Part shown: positions 9,416 to 18,321 of the stretch, piece by piece
Layout of the letters: each line of letters begins with the position of its first letter
Position numbering within the stretch: the stretch's first letter is position 1
Source: Dokdonella_A sp046347015
Lineage (GTDB): Bacteria; Pseudomonadota; Gammaproteobacteria; Xanthomonadales; Rhodanobacteraceae
Direction of reading: 5' to 3'
DNA: 64,000 nt
NCBI GenBank assembly: GCA_046347015.1
Contig: JAXMHA010000003.1
Coordinates: 1-64,000 of the forward strand
Position numbers and translations under genes: made by a program
The notes under the pieces: generated by a model
The model's input: the letters and a program-made list of their open reading frames with translations, nothing else
Told to the model about the DNA's origin: nothing
Database searches by the model: none

Positions 9416-10324
9416 ATGTACCGAGGTCGATTCGCACCTTCACCCACCGGGCATATGCATGCCGGCACGCTGATGGCAGCGCTCGGCAGCTGGCTGCGCG
9501 CCCGCGCCGCCCGCGGCCGCTGGCTGGTACGGATCGAAGACATCGATCCGGCCCGCGAAGTTTCCGGGGCCGCCGACCGGCTGCTGTCGACCTTGGCCGC
9601 GTTCGGTCTCGTTCCGGACGAACCGGTGATCCGCCAGAGCCAACGCCGGAAAGCGTACGCGAATGCGCTCGCGGCGCTCGAGGCCGCCGGCCTCGCCTAT
9701 CGCTGCGCCTGCAGCCGGGCGGATCTCGCCCCGTTCGGCGGCGTGCATCCACCGCAATGCCCGGTGCCCACAGGTCGCCGCCGCGCCGCATGGCGGATGC
9801 GCGTCGACGGTGAAGTCATCGGGTTTTCGGATCTCGCCTGCGGCCCGATGCGACAGGACCTCGCCCGTGATGTCGGCGACTTCATCATCATGCGCGCGGA
9901 CGGCTGGCCAGCCTACCAGTTGGCAGTCGTCGTCGACGATGCTGCACAGCGGATCACCGAGATCGTCCGCGGCGCCGACCTGCTCGATTCGACCCCGCGC
10001 CAGATCCTGCTGCAGCGATCCCTGGGGCTGCCGACGCCCGCCTACATCCATTTGCCGCTGGTCAGGGACCGGAACGGACGCAAGCTCTCCAAGCGGGACG
10101 ACTCGTTGCCGATCGACCCGACGTATCCACTGCCGGCGCTGGCGAACGCGCTGGCGGCCCTGGGTCAGGCCGTGCCGACGGCAACACGTCTCGACCTCTT
10201 CCTTGCCGATGCCGTCGAGGGTTTCGATCCCGCCCTGATTCCGCCGACTCCGATCGTCGATGCCGCGTTGCCCGAAGGACTTGGCGGTTCCGGGGAATCC
10301 CGCATGGCGCGACGGCCGGGATGA
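9416..10324 (+). CDS. gluQ: glutamyl-Q tRNA(Asp) synthetase
   Basis: A 302-residue truncated glutamyl-tRNA synthetase homologue (GluQRS) that attaches glutamate to queuosine-34 of tRNA-Asp. Class I signatures are visible: PSPTGHMHAGT (HIGH region) and KLSKRDD (KMSKS region). The zinc-site cysteines CACSR and PPQC lie around residues 98-120. The anticodon-binding half of GltX is absent, as expected for GluQ. ATG at 9416 gives the standard opening YRGRFAPSPTG. The last 30 residues are poorly conserved in look. It lies divergent from htpX. Confidence 0.93.
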   Translation: MYRGRFAPSPTGHMHAGTLMAALGSWLRARAARGRWLVRIEDIDPAREVSGAADRLLSTLAAFGLVPDEPVIRQSQRRKAYANALAALEAAGLAYRCACSRADLAPFGGVHPPQCPVPTGRRRAAWRMRVDGEVIGFSDLACGPMRQDLARDVGDFIIMRADGWPAYQLAVVVDDAAQRITEIVRGADLLDSTPRQILLQRSLGLPTPAYIHLPLVRDRNGRKLSKRDDSLPIDPTYPLPALANALAALGQAVPTATRLDLFLADAVEGFDPALIPPTPIVDAALPEGLGGSGESRMARRPG

Positions 10325-10428
10325 CAGGCGCGGGATTGCGTAGACTTGCACATCGGCGCCCCCGCCATCGTCCAGCGGCGGGAACGAACCCGCATTCGAC
10401 CCAGGCTTTCCCACACGAGGATCAGAAC

Positions 10429-11169
<741 letters not shown>

Positions 11170-11258
11170 TGGTGCCGGCGGCCGGGCCCGCGCGTCATCG
11201 CATGGCCGTCCGCGCCACTCTGCTGGTGCGGCGCGCCACTATCTGCTAGCGTTGCGGC

Positions 11259-11756
11259 ATGGCACAAACCCGCATCATCAAGAAGTACCCGAACCGCCGG
11301 TTGTACGACACCGAAATCTCGAGCTACATCACGCTCGAGGAAGTCCGCCAACTCGTGCTGGACGGCGAGGACTTCGAGGTCCGCGACGCGAAGAGTGGCG
11401 AGGACCTGACGCGGCCCGTGCTGCTGCAGATCATCGCCGAGCACGAAGATCGCGGACAGCCCATCTTCACCACCCGCCTGCTGTCGCAGATCATCCGCTT
11501 CTATGGCGATTCGATGCAGGGTTTCATGGGCAGTTACCTCGAAAAAAGCCTGCAAATCTTCCTCGACCAGCAACAGCAGTTCCGCAGCCAGTTGAACAAC
11601 ATCCTCGGCCAGACGCCGTGGTCGATGCTGAACGACCTGACCGAGCGCAACCTCGACCTGTGGAATTCCCTGCAGCAGCGCTTTCTCGCCGCCGCATCCA
11701 ACGTCCGCAACGGCAGCACCGCGTCGGAGCCGGACAAGAAGGACGGCAAGGCCTGA
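11259..11756 (+). CDS. phaR: polyhydroxyalkanoate synthesis repressor
   Basis: A 165-residue DNA-binding regulator that represses phasin genes and binds PHA granules. The highly conserved N-terminus RIIKKYPNRRLYDTEIS is the PhaR DNA-binding domain, followed by SYITLEEVRQLVLDGEDFEV and the helical PHA-accumulation domains. The Gln-rich stretch QQQQFRSQLN lies near residue 105. It sits between two acetoacetyl-CoA reductases. The 89-base leader upstream has a duplicated CGCGCCACT-type sequence of unknown meaning. Confidence 0.95.
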   Translation: MAQTRIIKKYPNRRLYDTEISSYITLEEVRQLVLDGEDFEVRDAKSGEDLTRPVLLQIIAEHEDRGQPIFTTRLLSQIIRFYGDSMQGFMGSYLEKSLQIFLDQQQQFRSQLNNILGQTPWSMLNDLTERNLDLWNSLQQRFLAAASNVRNGSTASEPDKKDGKA

Positions 11757-11873
11757 CCCGATCGGGCGATTGACACCCTGCCCCGCGGTTCTTAACATCC
11801 CCGGCGGTTTGTGCATCGCAACAGACTGCTGCGGTGCACGAAGTGACGCATCGCAAAACGACGGGATCCCAAA

Positions 11874-12620
11874 ATGAGCAAACGCATCGCCGTGGTCACG
11901 GGGGGCATCGGCGGCCTCGGAACTGAAATGTGCAAGTACCTTGCCCGGTCAGGACGCAAGGTCATCGCGGCCGACCTCGCCAAACGGGCGGAAAGGGTCG
12001 AAGCGTTCCGGAAGGAAGTCGCCGAATTCAACGGCAACATCGTGTTCGAACCCCTCAACGTCGCCGATTTCGAGGACTGCGGTGCCTTGGTCCGGCGGGT
12101 CGAGGAGAAGTTCGGTCCAATCTCCATCCTCGTCAACGCAGCCGGCATCACGCGGGACACGAGTCTGCGCAAGATGACGCCGGAACAATGGATGGAGGTC
12201 CTGAAGGTCAATCTCGACGGCGTGTTCAACATGTGCCGGAACGTCGTCGACGGCATGTCGTCGCGCGGCTTCGGCCGCATCGTCAACATTTCGTCGGTCA
12301 ATGGCCAGACCGGCCAGTTCGGGCAAACGAACTACTCGGCGGCCAAGGCCGGGATGCACGGATTCGCGATGGCGCTTGCGCGCGAAGTTGCCAGCAAGGG
12401 CATCACCGTCAACAGTGTTTCCCCGGGGTACTGCAAGACCAACCTCGTGATGGCGGTAGCCGAGGATGTACGCAACCAGATCATTGCCAAGACCCCGGTG
12501 GGTCGTCTCGGCGAACCGTCCGAAATCGCGCGGGTCGTCGATTTCCTCGCCGCGGACGACTCCGGCTTCATCACCGGCGCCAACATCCCGGTGAATGGCG
12601 GCTACTTCATGGACTACTGA
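11874..12620 (+). CDS. phaB: second acetoacetyl-CoA reductase-like SDR
   Basis: A 248-residue short-chain dehydrogenase very similar in layout to the first phaB: cofactor motif TGGIGGLGT, NAAGITRDTS, catalytic YSAAKAG and PVGRLGEPSEIA. It probably also reduces 3-oxoacyl-CoA, perhaps with different chain length or cofactor preference. Its last codons (FMDY and stop) form one edge of the 239-bp repeat that borders the integrated element, and the same terminal codons recur at 21460. That shows phaB and kdsB were also adjacent in the element's earlier host. Confidence 0.88.
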   Translation: MSKRIAVVTGGIGGLGTEMCKYLARSGRKVIAADLAKRAERVEAFRKEVAEFNGNIVFEPLNVADFEDCGALVRRVEEKFGPISILVNAAGITRDTSLRKMTPEQWMEVLKVNLDGVFNMCRNVVDGMSSRGFGRIVNISSVNGQTGQFGQTNYSAAKAGMHGFAMALAREVASKGITVNSVSPGYCKTNLVMAVAEDVRNQIIAKTPVGRLGEPSEIARVVDFLAADDSGFITGANIPVNGGYFMDY

Positions 12621-12844
12621 TCGGCAGCCAGATCGTCGTCGGTCACTCGCTGCCGTTCCGGCCCCTTCCGCCCGATTGAATGACGGCCTCGACCCGTGCG
12701 AGATCGTCTTCCGTGTCGACGCCAGCGGGAAACTCCGCGGGCGTCATGGCAACCCTGATCTTCCACCCGTGTTCCAGGGCGCGCAGTTGCTCCAGCGACT
12801 CCGCACTCTCGAGCGCAGTTCGCGGCAGCACCGAAAATCTCCGC
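12606..12844. repeat. left direct repeat (attL) of the kdsB-targeting element
   Basis: Copy of the kdsB 3' end plus the last codons of the upstream phaB-like gene. It matches 21460-21698 at all but nine positions by hand alignment. All nine differences lie in the phaB-side third (before 12701). The 144 bases 12701-12844 are identical between copies, so strand exchange most likely occurred within or at the far end of that block. Confidence 0.9.
12643..12844 (-). pseudogene. kdsB: displaced 3' fragment of kdsB
   Basis: Encodes the last 67 residues of KdsB (RFSVLPRTALESAESLEQ... through GGRGRNGSE) with two substitutions relative to the complete gene at 21497-22309 (DLARVEAVI against DLLRVEAVL). 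It has no upstream kdsB sequence; the frame instead runs into element DNA at 12845. It is the original chromosomal 3' end, cut off when the element inserted and replaced by the copy next to the integrase. Confidence 0.88.
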
Positions 12845-12995
12845 TTTGGTCCGTGCACCGCACGGTAGAGTTCATGCAGGACCGCGCCTTGCCTGCCGGT
12901 GTCACCGGGGCGCGCGTCTTGGTCCACGGCTTCCAGCGGTGAATCGCTTCCGACTTCCGGCGGCGTTGTTCTGGCGTCCAGATGTAGCCGCTCAT
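12744..12995 (-). CDS. small element protein with WTPEQRRR/RRWKPW motif, ending inside the left repeat
   Basis: An 83-residue frame starting MSGYIWTPEQRRRKSEAIHRWKPW. The Trp-rich motif followed by TPAGKARS resembles small conserved proteins seen in proteobacterial prophages and islands, function unknown. The ATG at 12995 overlaps the preceding gene's stop (ATGA), so it is the last member of the element operon. The last third of the frame lies in the kdsB-derived repeat and stops at 12744, so its native C-terminus is probably replaced. Whether the truncated product is functional is unknown. Confidence 0.5.
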   Translation of the reverse strand: MSGYIWTPEQRRRKSEAIHRWKPWTKTRAPVTPAGKARSCMNSTVRCTDQSGDFRCCRELRSRVRSRWSNCAPWNTGGRSGLP

Positions 12996-13707
12996 TTTTC
13001 GCTCGACCCTCCCACGCGCGCACGGTACACGCCGTCGGCGTCGCGCACCCGCGCCGTCCAGCCGCGATCTCCCACGATCGCCGCGATCTTGTCGAGCACG
13101 TCCGGCGCCGCAGGTGGCAGCGCGCAGGATTCCGTCGCCGCCGCCTGCGGCGTCGCTGCACCCGCGCTGGCGCGAGGCGGTCGCCGGCAAGCACCGTCAC
13201 GGCAGCATCCGGCAGCGCTTCCGGCGCGGCGTTGTTGACCACCTGTTGCTGCGCGGCGACGTTCGCCTGTCGAATGAACGTCACCGGTTGGGGCCGTTTC
13301 AGTTCGTTGAGGATTTCCAGTGTGCGCGCACACGCAGCCTGCGCCCGCAAACCGGCGAAAAACAACGCCCGGTTCGTGGCGTAGTTTTGTTCCATCGCCA
13401 GTTCGGTCAACCTCGCGAACATCGCATCCAACGCCACCGCCTGCGATACCAGCGCCCTTTCTTGCGCCGCAAGGTCGCCAGCCTGCGCGCGGTCGGCCAG
13501 CAGGCACAGGCCCGCCAGTGCGCCGGTGAGGTCGTCGGGGTCGGCACCGGAGCGCAGGGCTTGCAGCACCCGCGCGCTCGACCACTCCGGCATTCCGGTC
13601 GTCACGCCGACGGCCAGCCGCCGCTCCCGCGTGCGCTTGTCGGGGCGCTGGCGCCGGGGTTTGCGCGGCTTGGCTTCCGGCGTCGGGGGTGGGGATTCGT
13701 CGGTCAT
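12992..13707 (-). pseudogene. element hypothetical protein, frameshifted
   Basis: Starts at ATG 13707 (MTDESPPPTPEAKPRK, Pro/Lys/Arg-rich) and reads well in one frame to about 13170, including a long helical section (LADRAQAGDLAAQERALVSQ). It then decays into an Arg-run. A convincing C-terminus (PDVLDKIAAIVGDRGWTARV... ending at 12992) lies in another frame and stops in an ATGA overlap with the next gene. One frameshift near 13140-13180, in a CGCCGCCTGCGGCG-type repeat, explains both. No recognised domain. It could be true decay or a sequence error in the GC-rich repeat. Confidence 0.55.
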
Positions 13708-14078
13708 GGGTTGTCCTTCTTGATTGCAGCCGGTCCCCGCAGAATGGACCGTTCGTACTCGATGCACCGACGATCATGATCAGCGTGCCACCGGTCGGCT
13801 GCACGCTGGCGCTCGGCGTACTCGCGCAGGGCCAGATCACGCAACGCCGACATCCGCTCCCGCTGCGCTGCAAACGCGACTTTATCCGCCTCGATCCAGC
13901 GCAGCGCCGCAAAGTAGTCCAGGTTCTTGCGGGCGATCGCGCGGCGCGGCGTCCGTCACCAGTTCCGGCGGACCTGCCACGCGCACGGTGTTCCCGTCGG
14001 CGTAGACGCGCACGCCGGGGATTCGCGCAGCGCCAGCACGGTGTCGATCGCGGCGCGGATCGATCTTTTCGTCAACAT
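13704..14078 (-). pseudogene. element hypothetical protein, two compensating frameshifts
   Basis: The start (MLTKRSIRAAIDTVLALRE, ATG 14078) and the end (AIARKNLDYFAALRWIEADK ... IKKDNP, stop at 13704) lie in the same frame. Between them the sensible reading, IPGVRVYADGNTVRVAGPPE, is in a different frame and the primary frame has a TGA. Two opposite shifts would restore a 125-residue protein. The stop overlaps the next start as ATGA, which supports a real gene. Function unknown; the middle part looks like a small beta-rich docking-type segment. Confidence 0.5.
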
Positions 14079-14093
14079 GGCGTCGGTCTCCAG

Positions 14094-14735
14094 TCAGGGC
14101 AGGCGCTGTCGTTCGTGCAGGAAGTGCCATCTCGGACCGACGCCGGGCAGTCCGCGGCGACCTTGCCCGCCGGCCGGGTTGACCAGATCGCGCGTGTAGA
14201 ACCGGCAACCGGCGCACGTCACCTTCGGCCGTGGCACGCGCCGGCCTTTCGCCCGGTGATGGCACCACGGGCAGCCCAGCACGCGCGGCACGCCGTTGAC
14301 CGCTGGCGCCAGTGCCGCCACGGACGGATGCAGCAACACCGGCCCGCAGCCTCGGCAGAACGCCGTGGCCGTGTCGTCCGGCGCAGGTACGCCACGCTCG
14401 CGGTAACTGTCGTCGCGCCAGCAGGCGAGCAGTCCGACGAGCTGGTCGTCTTCGAGAACGGCGTAGTCCCGTTCCTCACCGGCGGGCAGTCGATCGGCAA
14501 GGTTCGGGTCCATGTTCTCCGCCTCGGCGATCCGGCGCAGGCGGGCGCGCAGGGATTCCACCGGCGCGGCGGGCTCGGGCAGCGCGGCAAGTAGTTCGGC
14601 CTTGCACTCGACAAGCCGTTGTCGAACGGCGGGCGTGATCGCACCGGGCCGGGCCTCGACGTGCAGGCGGTCGCCTCTCCGGGATAGCCGGACGCCGGTG
14701 TCGGCAAGTTCTCGAATCAGGGTCGCGGCGGTCAT
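14094..14735 (-). CDS. element protein with TubC-like N-domain and Cys clusters
   Basis: A 213-residue protein of unknown function. The N-terminal 50 residues (LIRELADTGVRLSRRGDRL ... KAELLAAL) resemble the TubC N-terminal docking fold often found in proteins of integrative elements. The C-terminal half has paired cysteines CRGC, CPWC and CAGC suggesting zinc binding. Some late cysteines expected of such families seem to be lost (GRRGLPG). ATG 14735 overlaps the stop of the DUF3631 gene in an ATGA, so translation is probably coupled. No enzymatic motif is seen. Confidence 0.7.
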   Translation of the reverse strand: MTAATLIRELADTGVRLSRRGDRLHVEARPGAITPAVRQRLVECKAELLAALPEPAAPVESLRARLRRIAEAENMDPNLADRLPAGEERDYAVLEDDQLVGLLACWRDDSYRERGVPAPDDTATAFCRGCGPVLLHPSVAALAPAVNGVPRVLGCPWCHHRAKGRRVPRPKVTCAGCRFYTRDLVNPAGGQGRRGLPGVGPRWHFLHERQRLP

Positions 14736-16056
14736 AGGTCGAACGCCTCGACTTGATCACCTCCGTCTAGGTTCGCCTCTGGCCGATGGGAAACAAGCGA
14801 AACATCCGAAACATTCTCGCCGTTCCGGATGCCCAGTGTTTCGGATAGCTGGCCATGTTTCAGGTCATCGGGAACGAAACCAAGCCCTTCCAGCCCGCGC
14901 CCCGCTTGGCTTGTTTCCCCTGTTTCGGATGTTTCCCTTTGGCGGGAAGCGAACCCGGACTCGATCGGCGGCAGGTAGCGCGTCCACGGATCGTGCAGGT
15001 CCTCGCGGGCGTAGCCCTTCGCCGTCGCGTTGCCGACGCGAACCTGTTTCGGCTTGACGCCGTACTGGCGAAGCCGGTTGCTCAGGCCGCGCGAGTCCAG
15101 GGGTTTACCGCGCAGGTCGCTCCACGGCGATTCCTCGATCTTGTGCAGTCGTTCGAGGATTGTCTCGGTGAACATGGCGTCGGCACCGTCGAAGGTGTCG
15201 CGCAAGTCCCTCAGCAGCAGGACGCCGAGACTCGGCGAACTCGCCTTCGATTCCGAAACAAGAGAGCAGCCTGTCGTCGTGCGCGCTGCGGCCAGTCACC
15301 GCCAGCAGCGTCAGCAACCGCGGAGCAATGCTTCCACAAGTCGGCATCGCGATCCTGTACCGGGGAATGTCCGGCCACACGATCCGTTCGGCCACCGTCG
15401 AGCACCATGCGGCAAGGTCGTCGCCAATGGCCTTTCCCTCGGGTTCGTGAAGTCGCTGCCGGTACTGTTCGACTTTCTCGTTTGGCGCGCGTCGTCGCAT
15501 CCTGATGACGACGGATCGCGACAGGATCGTGTCGGGCAGGCCACCGAGTCCTGCCAGCGCAGCGGCCGCATAGGCCGGGATTTCCTCGGTGAGCACCGCC
15601 TGCCATGCCCGACGCATCGCCGGCCACTGCACCTTTGCGGTGTCCGGCGTTGAGCAGTCCGCGAATCTCCTCGTTCTCCTTCGCGCGCGGCCCGAACACG
15701 GTGTCGATCTCGTCGAACAGGATCGTCGGCTTGCCGTCCTCGACGCCCACCTTGCGGAACAAGTAGGCCGGGCTCGTGTTGACGGCGTGCACCGGGTTCG
15801 GCACCAGCGGTGCGGACACTTCCAGCGCGCGGCTCTTGCCGCTGCCGGGCTCGGGCGACAGGAATGCAATTCGTGGCGTCGAATCCCAGCGCTCCATCAG
15901 GTGCGTGTGAGCGATCCAAAGAACATGTCCGATGCGCGCGTGCTCGCTCGGGTAGGCGACGAATCGCCCGATGTAGTCGTACACGCGGCACAGGATGACG
16001 TTGCCGGCTGGAATCGACGCTTGCGCCTCGACGACTGCATTCCGGACGGCGCTCAT
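14732..16056 (-). pseudogene. DUF3631 domain protein (P-loop helicase-like), multiply frameshifted
   Basis: Begins at ATG 16056 (MSAVRNAVVEAQASIPAGNV), overlapping the primase stop. A Walker A-like SPEPGSGKSRALEV and Walker B-like ILFDEIDTVFG lie within the first 120 residues in one frame. The conserved continuation TEEIPAYAAAALAGLGGLPD ... WPDIP is in a second frame, RDADLWKHCSAVADAAGGDW is back in the first, and SKASSPSLGVLLLRDLRDTF to the end (stop 14732) is in a third. At least four shifts are needed. The order of conserved blocks is intact, so this is one gene. DUF3631 proteins usually accompany Toprim primases in islands. A functional product is unlikely unless the shifts are sequence errors. 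Confidence 0.75.
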
Positions 16057-17075
16057 GGCGTCGCCTCGGCCACGGCCGCATCGTTGAAGTCGTTGTGGCC
16101 GTTCGGCGGAACTGCCACGAAACCGCCGACTGCACGGGCCGCAGCCGTGGCCTTCGCCATTCCGGGATTGCCCGGAGTCTGCACGTCGTTGTCGGCGCAT
16201 AGCGTGACGCGCACGTCGGGATACTTCGACCGCAATGCCGATGCCACCGGTTCAAGGTTGCCGCAGTCGAACGCGACGACGGTCGGCGTGTCGGTGCACT
16301 CGTAAAGCGTTGCAGCGGTCGCGTACCCCTCCGCGATCAGCAGGCCGCGGATATCGCCCAGCGTGTCGCCAGTATCGACGTGCGCTGCGCCGGTGATGGA
16401 GCCAATGACGAACATCAGCCCGCGCTTGCGCCCGCCGGACAGGAACCGCTTCTGGCCGTCAGCGGCGATCGTTTGCAGGTTCCACAACGTGTTGTCGATG
16501 TCGTGCATCGGCACCAGCAGCAGCTCGCCGGATTGGCGGATGCCGTGCGGCAGGACGCGCTTGCGCGCCAAGTACGGATGATCGGCGCTCGCGGGTCCGG
16601 CTTGCGCCCACAAGCGTTGTGCGCGGGCCTGCGTGGTCTCGTGACGCCGTTGCGTCTCGGCTTCGCGCTGACACCGCGCTTGCTCGATCGCTTCGGCGAG
16701 ACGCTTTCGTTCGCTCGCTGTGATGCGCCCGCCGCCGGAGTGCCATGTGTGCGACGCGCCACTGCGCCATGATCCGAACGCCCCGCCTGCGCCGCGCGTA
16801 TCGACATGCAGCACACACCAGCCGTTGCGCCGGCCCGGCTTGTCGCCTTCGACGTTGAACCTGTGCAACGCGCCGTCGGCGGCAATCTCGCCGGGGTCGA
16901 CCGGTGCGATGCCCGCGTCGCGCATCGCGTCGATGAATTGTGACAGTGCGTCGGTGATGGACGGCTTTACGGCTGGACGGCCAGTCGGCTGGCGCGTAGC
17001 ATTGCCGCACCAGTGAGTTTGCTCCGACGTGCGGCCGCCCGACAGCGGCCGTTGTCGTGTCCGTGGCCGCGTCAA
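16053..17075 (-). CDS. Toprim domain primase-like protein
   Basis: A 340-residue protein with a P4-alpha/DnaG-like Toprim domain near the C-terminus (GLLIAEGYATAATLYECTD, then VAFDCGNLEPVA and VTLCADND, the acidic metal-binding blocks). The N-terminal half has LHRFNVEGDKPGRRNGWCVL and a charged linker of REAETQRRHE type. It probably primes replication of the excised element. A TTG at 17075 overlaps the previous stop (TTGA), but a start nearer MKPSITDAL-like sequence (about residue 37) cannot be excluded. Unlike its downstream partner it is open throughout. Confidence 0.8.
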   Translation of the reverse strand: MTRPRTRQRPLSGGRTSEQTHWCGNATRQPTGRPAVKPSITDALSQFIDAMRDAGIAPVDPGEIAADGALHRFNVEGDKPGRRNGWCVLHVDTRGAGGAFGSWRSGASHTWHSGGGRITASERKRLAEAIEQARCQREAETQRRHETTQARAQRLWAQAGPASADHPYLARKRVLPHGIRQSGELLLVPMHDIDNTLWNLQTIAADGQKRFLSGGRKRGLMFVIGSITGAAHVDTGDTLGDIRGLLIAEGYATAATLYECTDTPTVVAFDCGNLEPVASALRSKYPDVRVTLCADNDVQTPGNPGMAKATAAARAVGGFVAVPPNGHNDFNDAAVAEATP

Positions 17076-17260
17076 GGCGTCGCCCCCTCGATCGCGGACA
17101 GTCGGCGGCGCAAGTCGCGCTCACGGCGGCGCAAGGTCGGCATGCGCTCCGGATCGACACAGGCGCGTGCATCGGCAAGGTCGGCGATCACCAATCGCAG
17201 GATTTGCGCGGCGTCGGCGGGGTTGCTTGTGCACCACTCGTTTGACGGCAGGCGGGTCAT
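17072..17260 (-). CDS. small element protein, unknown function
   Basis: A 62-residue protein (MTRLPSNEWCTSNPADAAQI ...) with an Arg-rich helical C-terminus (LRRRERDLRRRLSAIEG). Its ATG at 17260 overlaps the AlpA stop and its stop overlaps the primase TTG, so it is firmly part of the coupled operon. No known domain is recognised. The size and charge would fit a regulatory or accessory replication protein, but that is a guess. Confidence 0.6.
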   Translation of the reverse strand: MTRLPSNEWCTSNPADAAQILRLVIADLADARACVDPERMPTLRRRERDLRRRLSAIEGATP

Positions 17261-17478
17261 GGCGCACCACCCTGCGCAGCGTTTCCGAGCTTGGCGTCGA
17301 TCCAAAGATCGACCTGCGCCGCATCCCACGCGACACAGCGCGGACCCAGCCGCACGGGCGCCGGAAAATCGCCGGCGCGGATCCGGGCGTAAAGGCTCGA
17401 CCTGGGAATGCCGGTCAGTGCCGACACGGCGTCGCGCCGCAGCAGGCGCGGTGCAACTCGTTGCTCTTGGAATGACAT
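17257..17478 (-). CDS. AlpA-family regulator (excisionase-like HTH)
   Basis: A 73-residue MerR-like winged helix protein: LLRRDAVSALTGIPRSSLYARIRAGDFPAPVRLGPRCVAWDAAQVDLWI is the typical AlpA/phage P4 Vis layout. Such proteins act as transcription activators or as recombination directionality factors for island integrases. It heads the element operon. A GGAG purine run lies ten bases before ATG 17478, and a palindrome further upstream may be its own operator. Confidence 0.85.
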   Translation of the reverse strand: MSFQEQRVAPRLLRRDAVSALTGIPRSSLYARIRAGDFPAPVRLGPRCVAWDAAQVDLWIDAKLGNAAQGGAP

Positions 17479-17479
17479 C

Positions 17480-17530
17480 GAACCGCTCCGAAATGGGCCA
17501 CAGCGGCCCGGGAACGGTTCCCTAGACTAT
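17480..17530 (-). promoter_or_regulatory. palindrome upstream of the AlpA-led operon
   Basis: GGGAACGGTTCCC at 17510-17522 is a perfect 6+1+6 palindrome. A second half-site GAACCG lies at 17480-17485, 30 bases nearer the AlpA start. An AT-rich ATAGTCTA just upstream (17523-17531 region, minus strand) could be a -10-like element. This is a plausible operator/promoter for the element operon, assigned by position and symmetry only. Confidence 0.4.
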
Positions 17531-17557
17531 GCCGGAATCGGGGGGCGTCAACGGAAA

Positions 17558-18223
17558 TCAATTCCGAGGCTTTTTTCCAAGCACCTGCCGGATGCGTTTC
17601 TCGGTCAGCGTCTTCGCGGTTCCCTTCGCGGAAGTCTCGACGAAGCGGGCAATCAGCTTCGCTTCCAGCGTCGGATGGTCCGCGAAGTCCGGCGCGAACG
17701 CGCGCAGCGTGTCGGCCATGAATCGCACGCCTTCATCTTGCAACGGACTCGCTGTGTTGCCCCGTGGCCGCACCAGCAACAGCGCTTGGCGCGCGTCCTC
17801 GCCGGCCGCGACCGCGTGCAGCGCCCCGGCAAGGTACGCCGTCCACGCCGTCGGCAGCGGCATGCCTTGCTCGATCGCGCAGGCGATCAAGCCGAGCACC
17901 CAGCGCGCCTGTTCGGTGTCGCCGCGTTCGGCAGTGTCCAGCGCCTGCGCCGCCGGAACCCGACGCACGCGCCCGCCGTCGGCGAAGGTCAGCCACGCGC
18001 CACCGTCATGCGGTGTTCCGTCCAGAGCCGGGATGTCGAGCTTGCGCGGCCGCCCGGCGTAGCGCACGCCGAGCACGTCGCGCGCGTCCGTACCGTTGGC
18101 GATATCACGCAGGCAGCGGCCGAGACGTACGCGGTCCGCTGGCGGCACCGTGCCAGTTGCCCACAGCGCGCACGCCCACCGCGCGCAACGCTGGCGGCAG
18201 GCGGTGATGGTGTCTCGTGGCAT
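17558..18223 (-). CDS. element hypothetical protein
   Basis: A 221-residue protein (MPRDTITACRQRCARWACAL...) with no signal peptide or membrane segment. It is Ala/Arg-rich, has helical stretches (ARWVLGLIACAIEQGMPLPT) and ends in a basic tail TLTEKRIRQVLGKKPRN. I do not recognise a domain. It lies 80 bases upstream of the AlpA promoter region on the same strand, and is probably the gene preceding the replication operon. The frame is fully open, in contrast to the decayed genes nearer the left repeat. Confidence 0.6.
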   Translation of the reverse strand: MPRDTITACRQRCARWACALWATGTVPPADRVRLGRCLRDIANGTDARDVLGVRYAGRPRKLDIPALDGTPHDGGAWLTFADGGRVRRVPAAQALDTAERGDTEQARWVLGLIACAIEQGMPLPTAWTAYLAGALHAVAAGEDARQALLLVRPRGNTASPLQDEGVRFMADTLRAFAPDFADHPTLEAKLIARFVETSAKGTAKTLTEKRIRQVLGKKPRN

Positions 18224-18321
18224 GGCGCGTCCTTCTCGCGTCCTTCGAGTAAGTCGCCACGGCAGCGGGTGAAGGATTCCCGAGTTCGGGAGCTACCCTG
18301 GCCGTGGCGTGTTCGGTGCAG

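Noticed and set aside
12643..13767. Fused protein joining an element hypothetical to KdsB C-terminus as a real chimera
   Set aside because: The upstream part reads into an Arg-run of a wrong frame, and the only kdsB part is the displaced repeat; no domain is joined sensibly.
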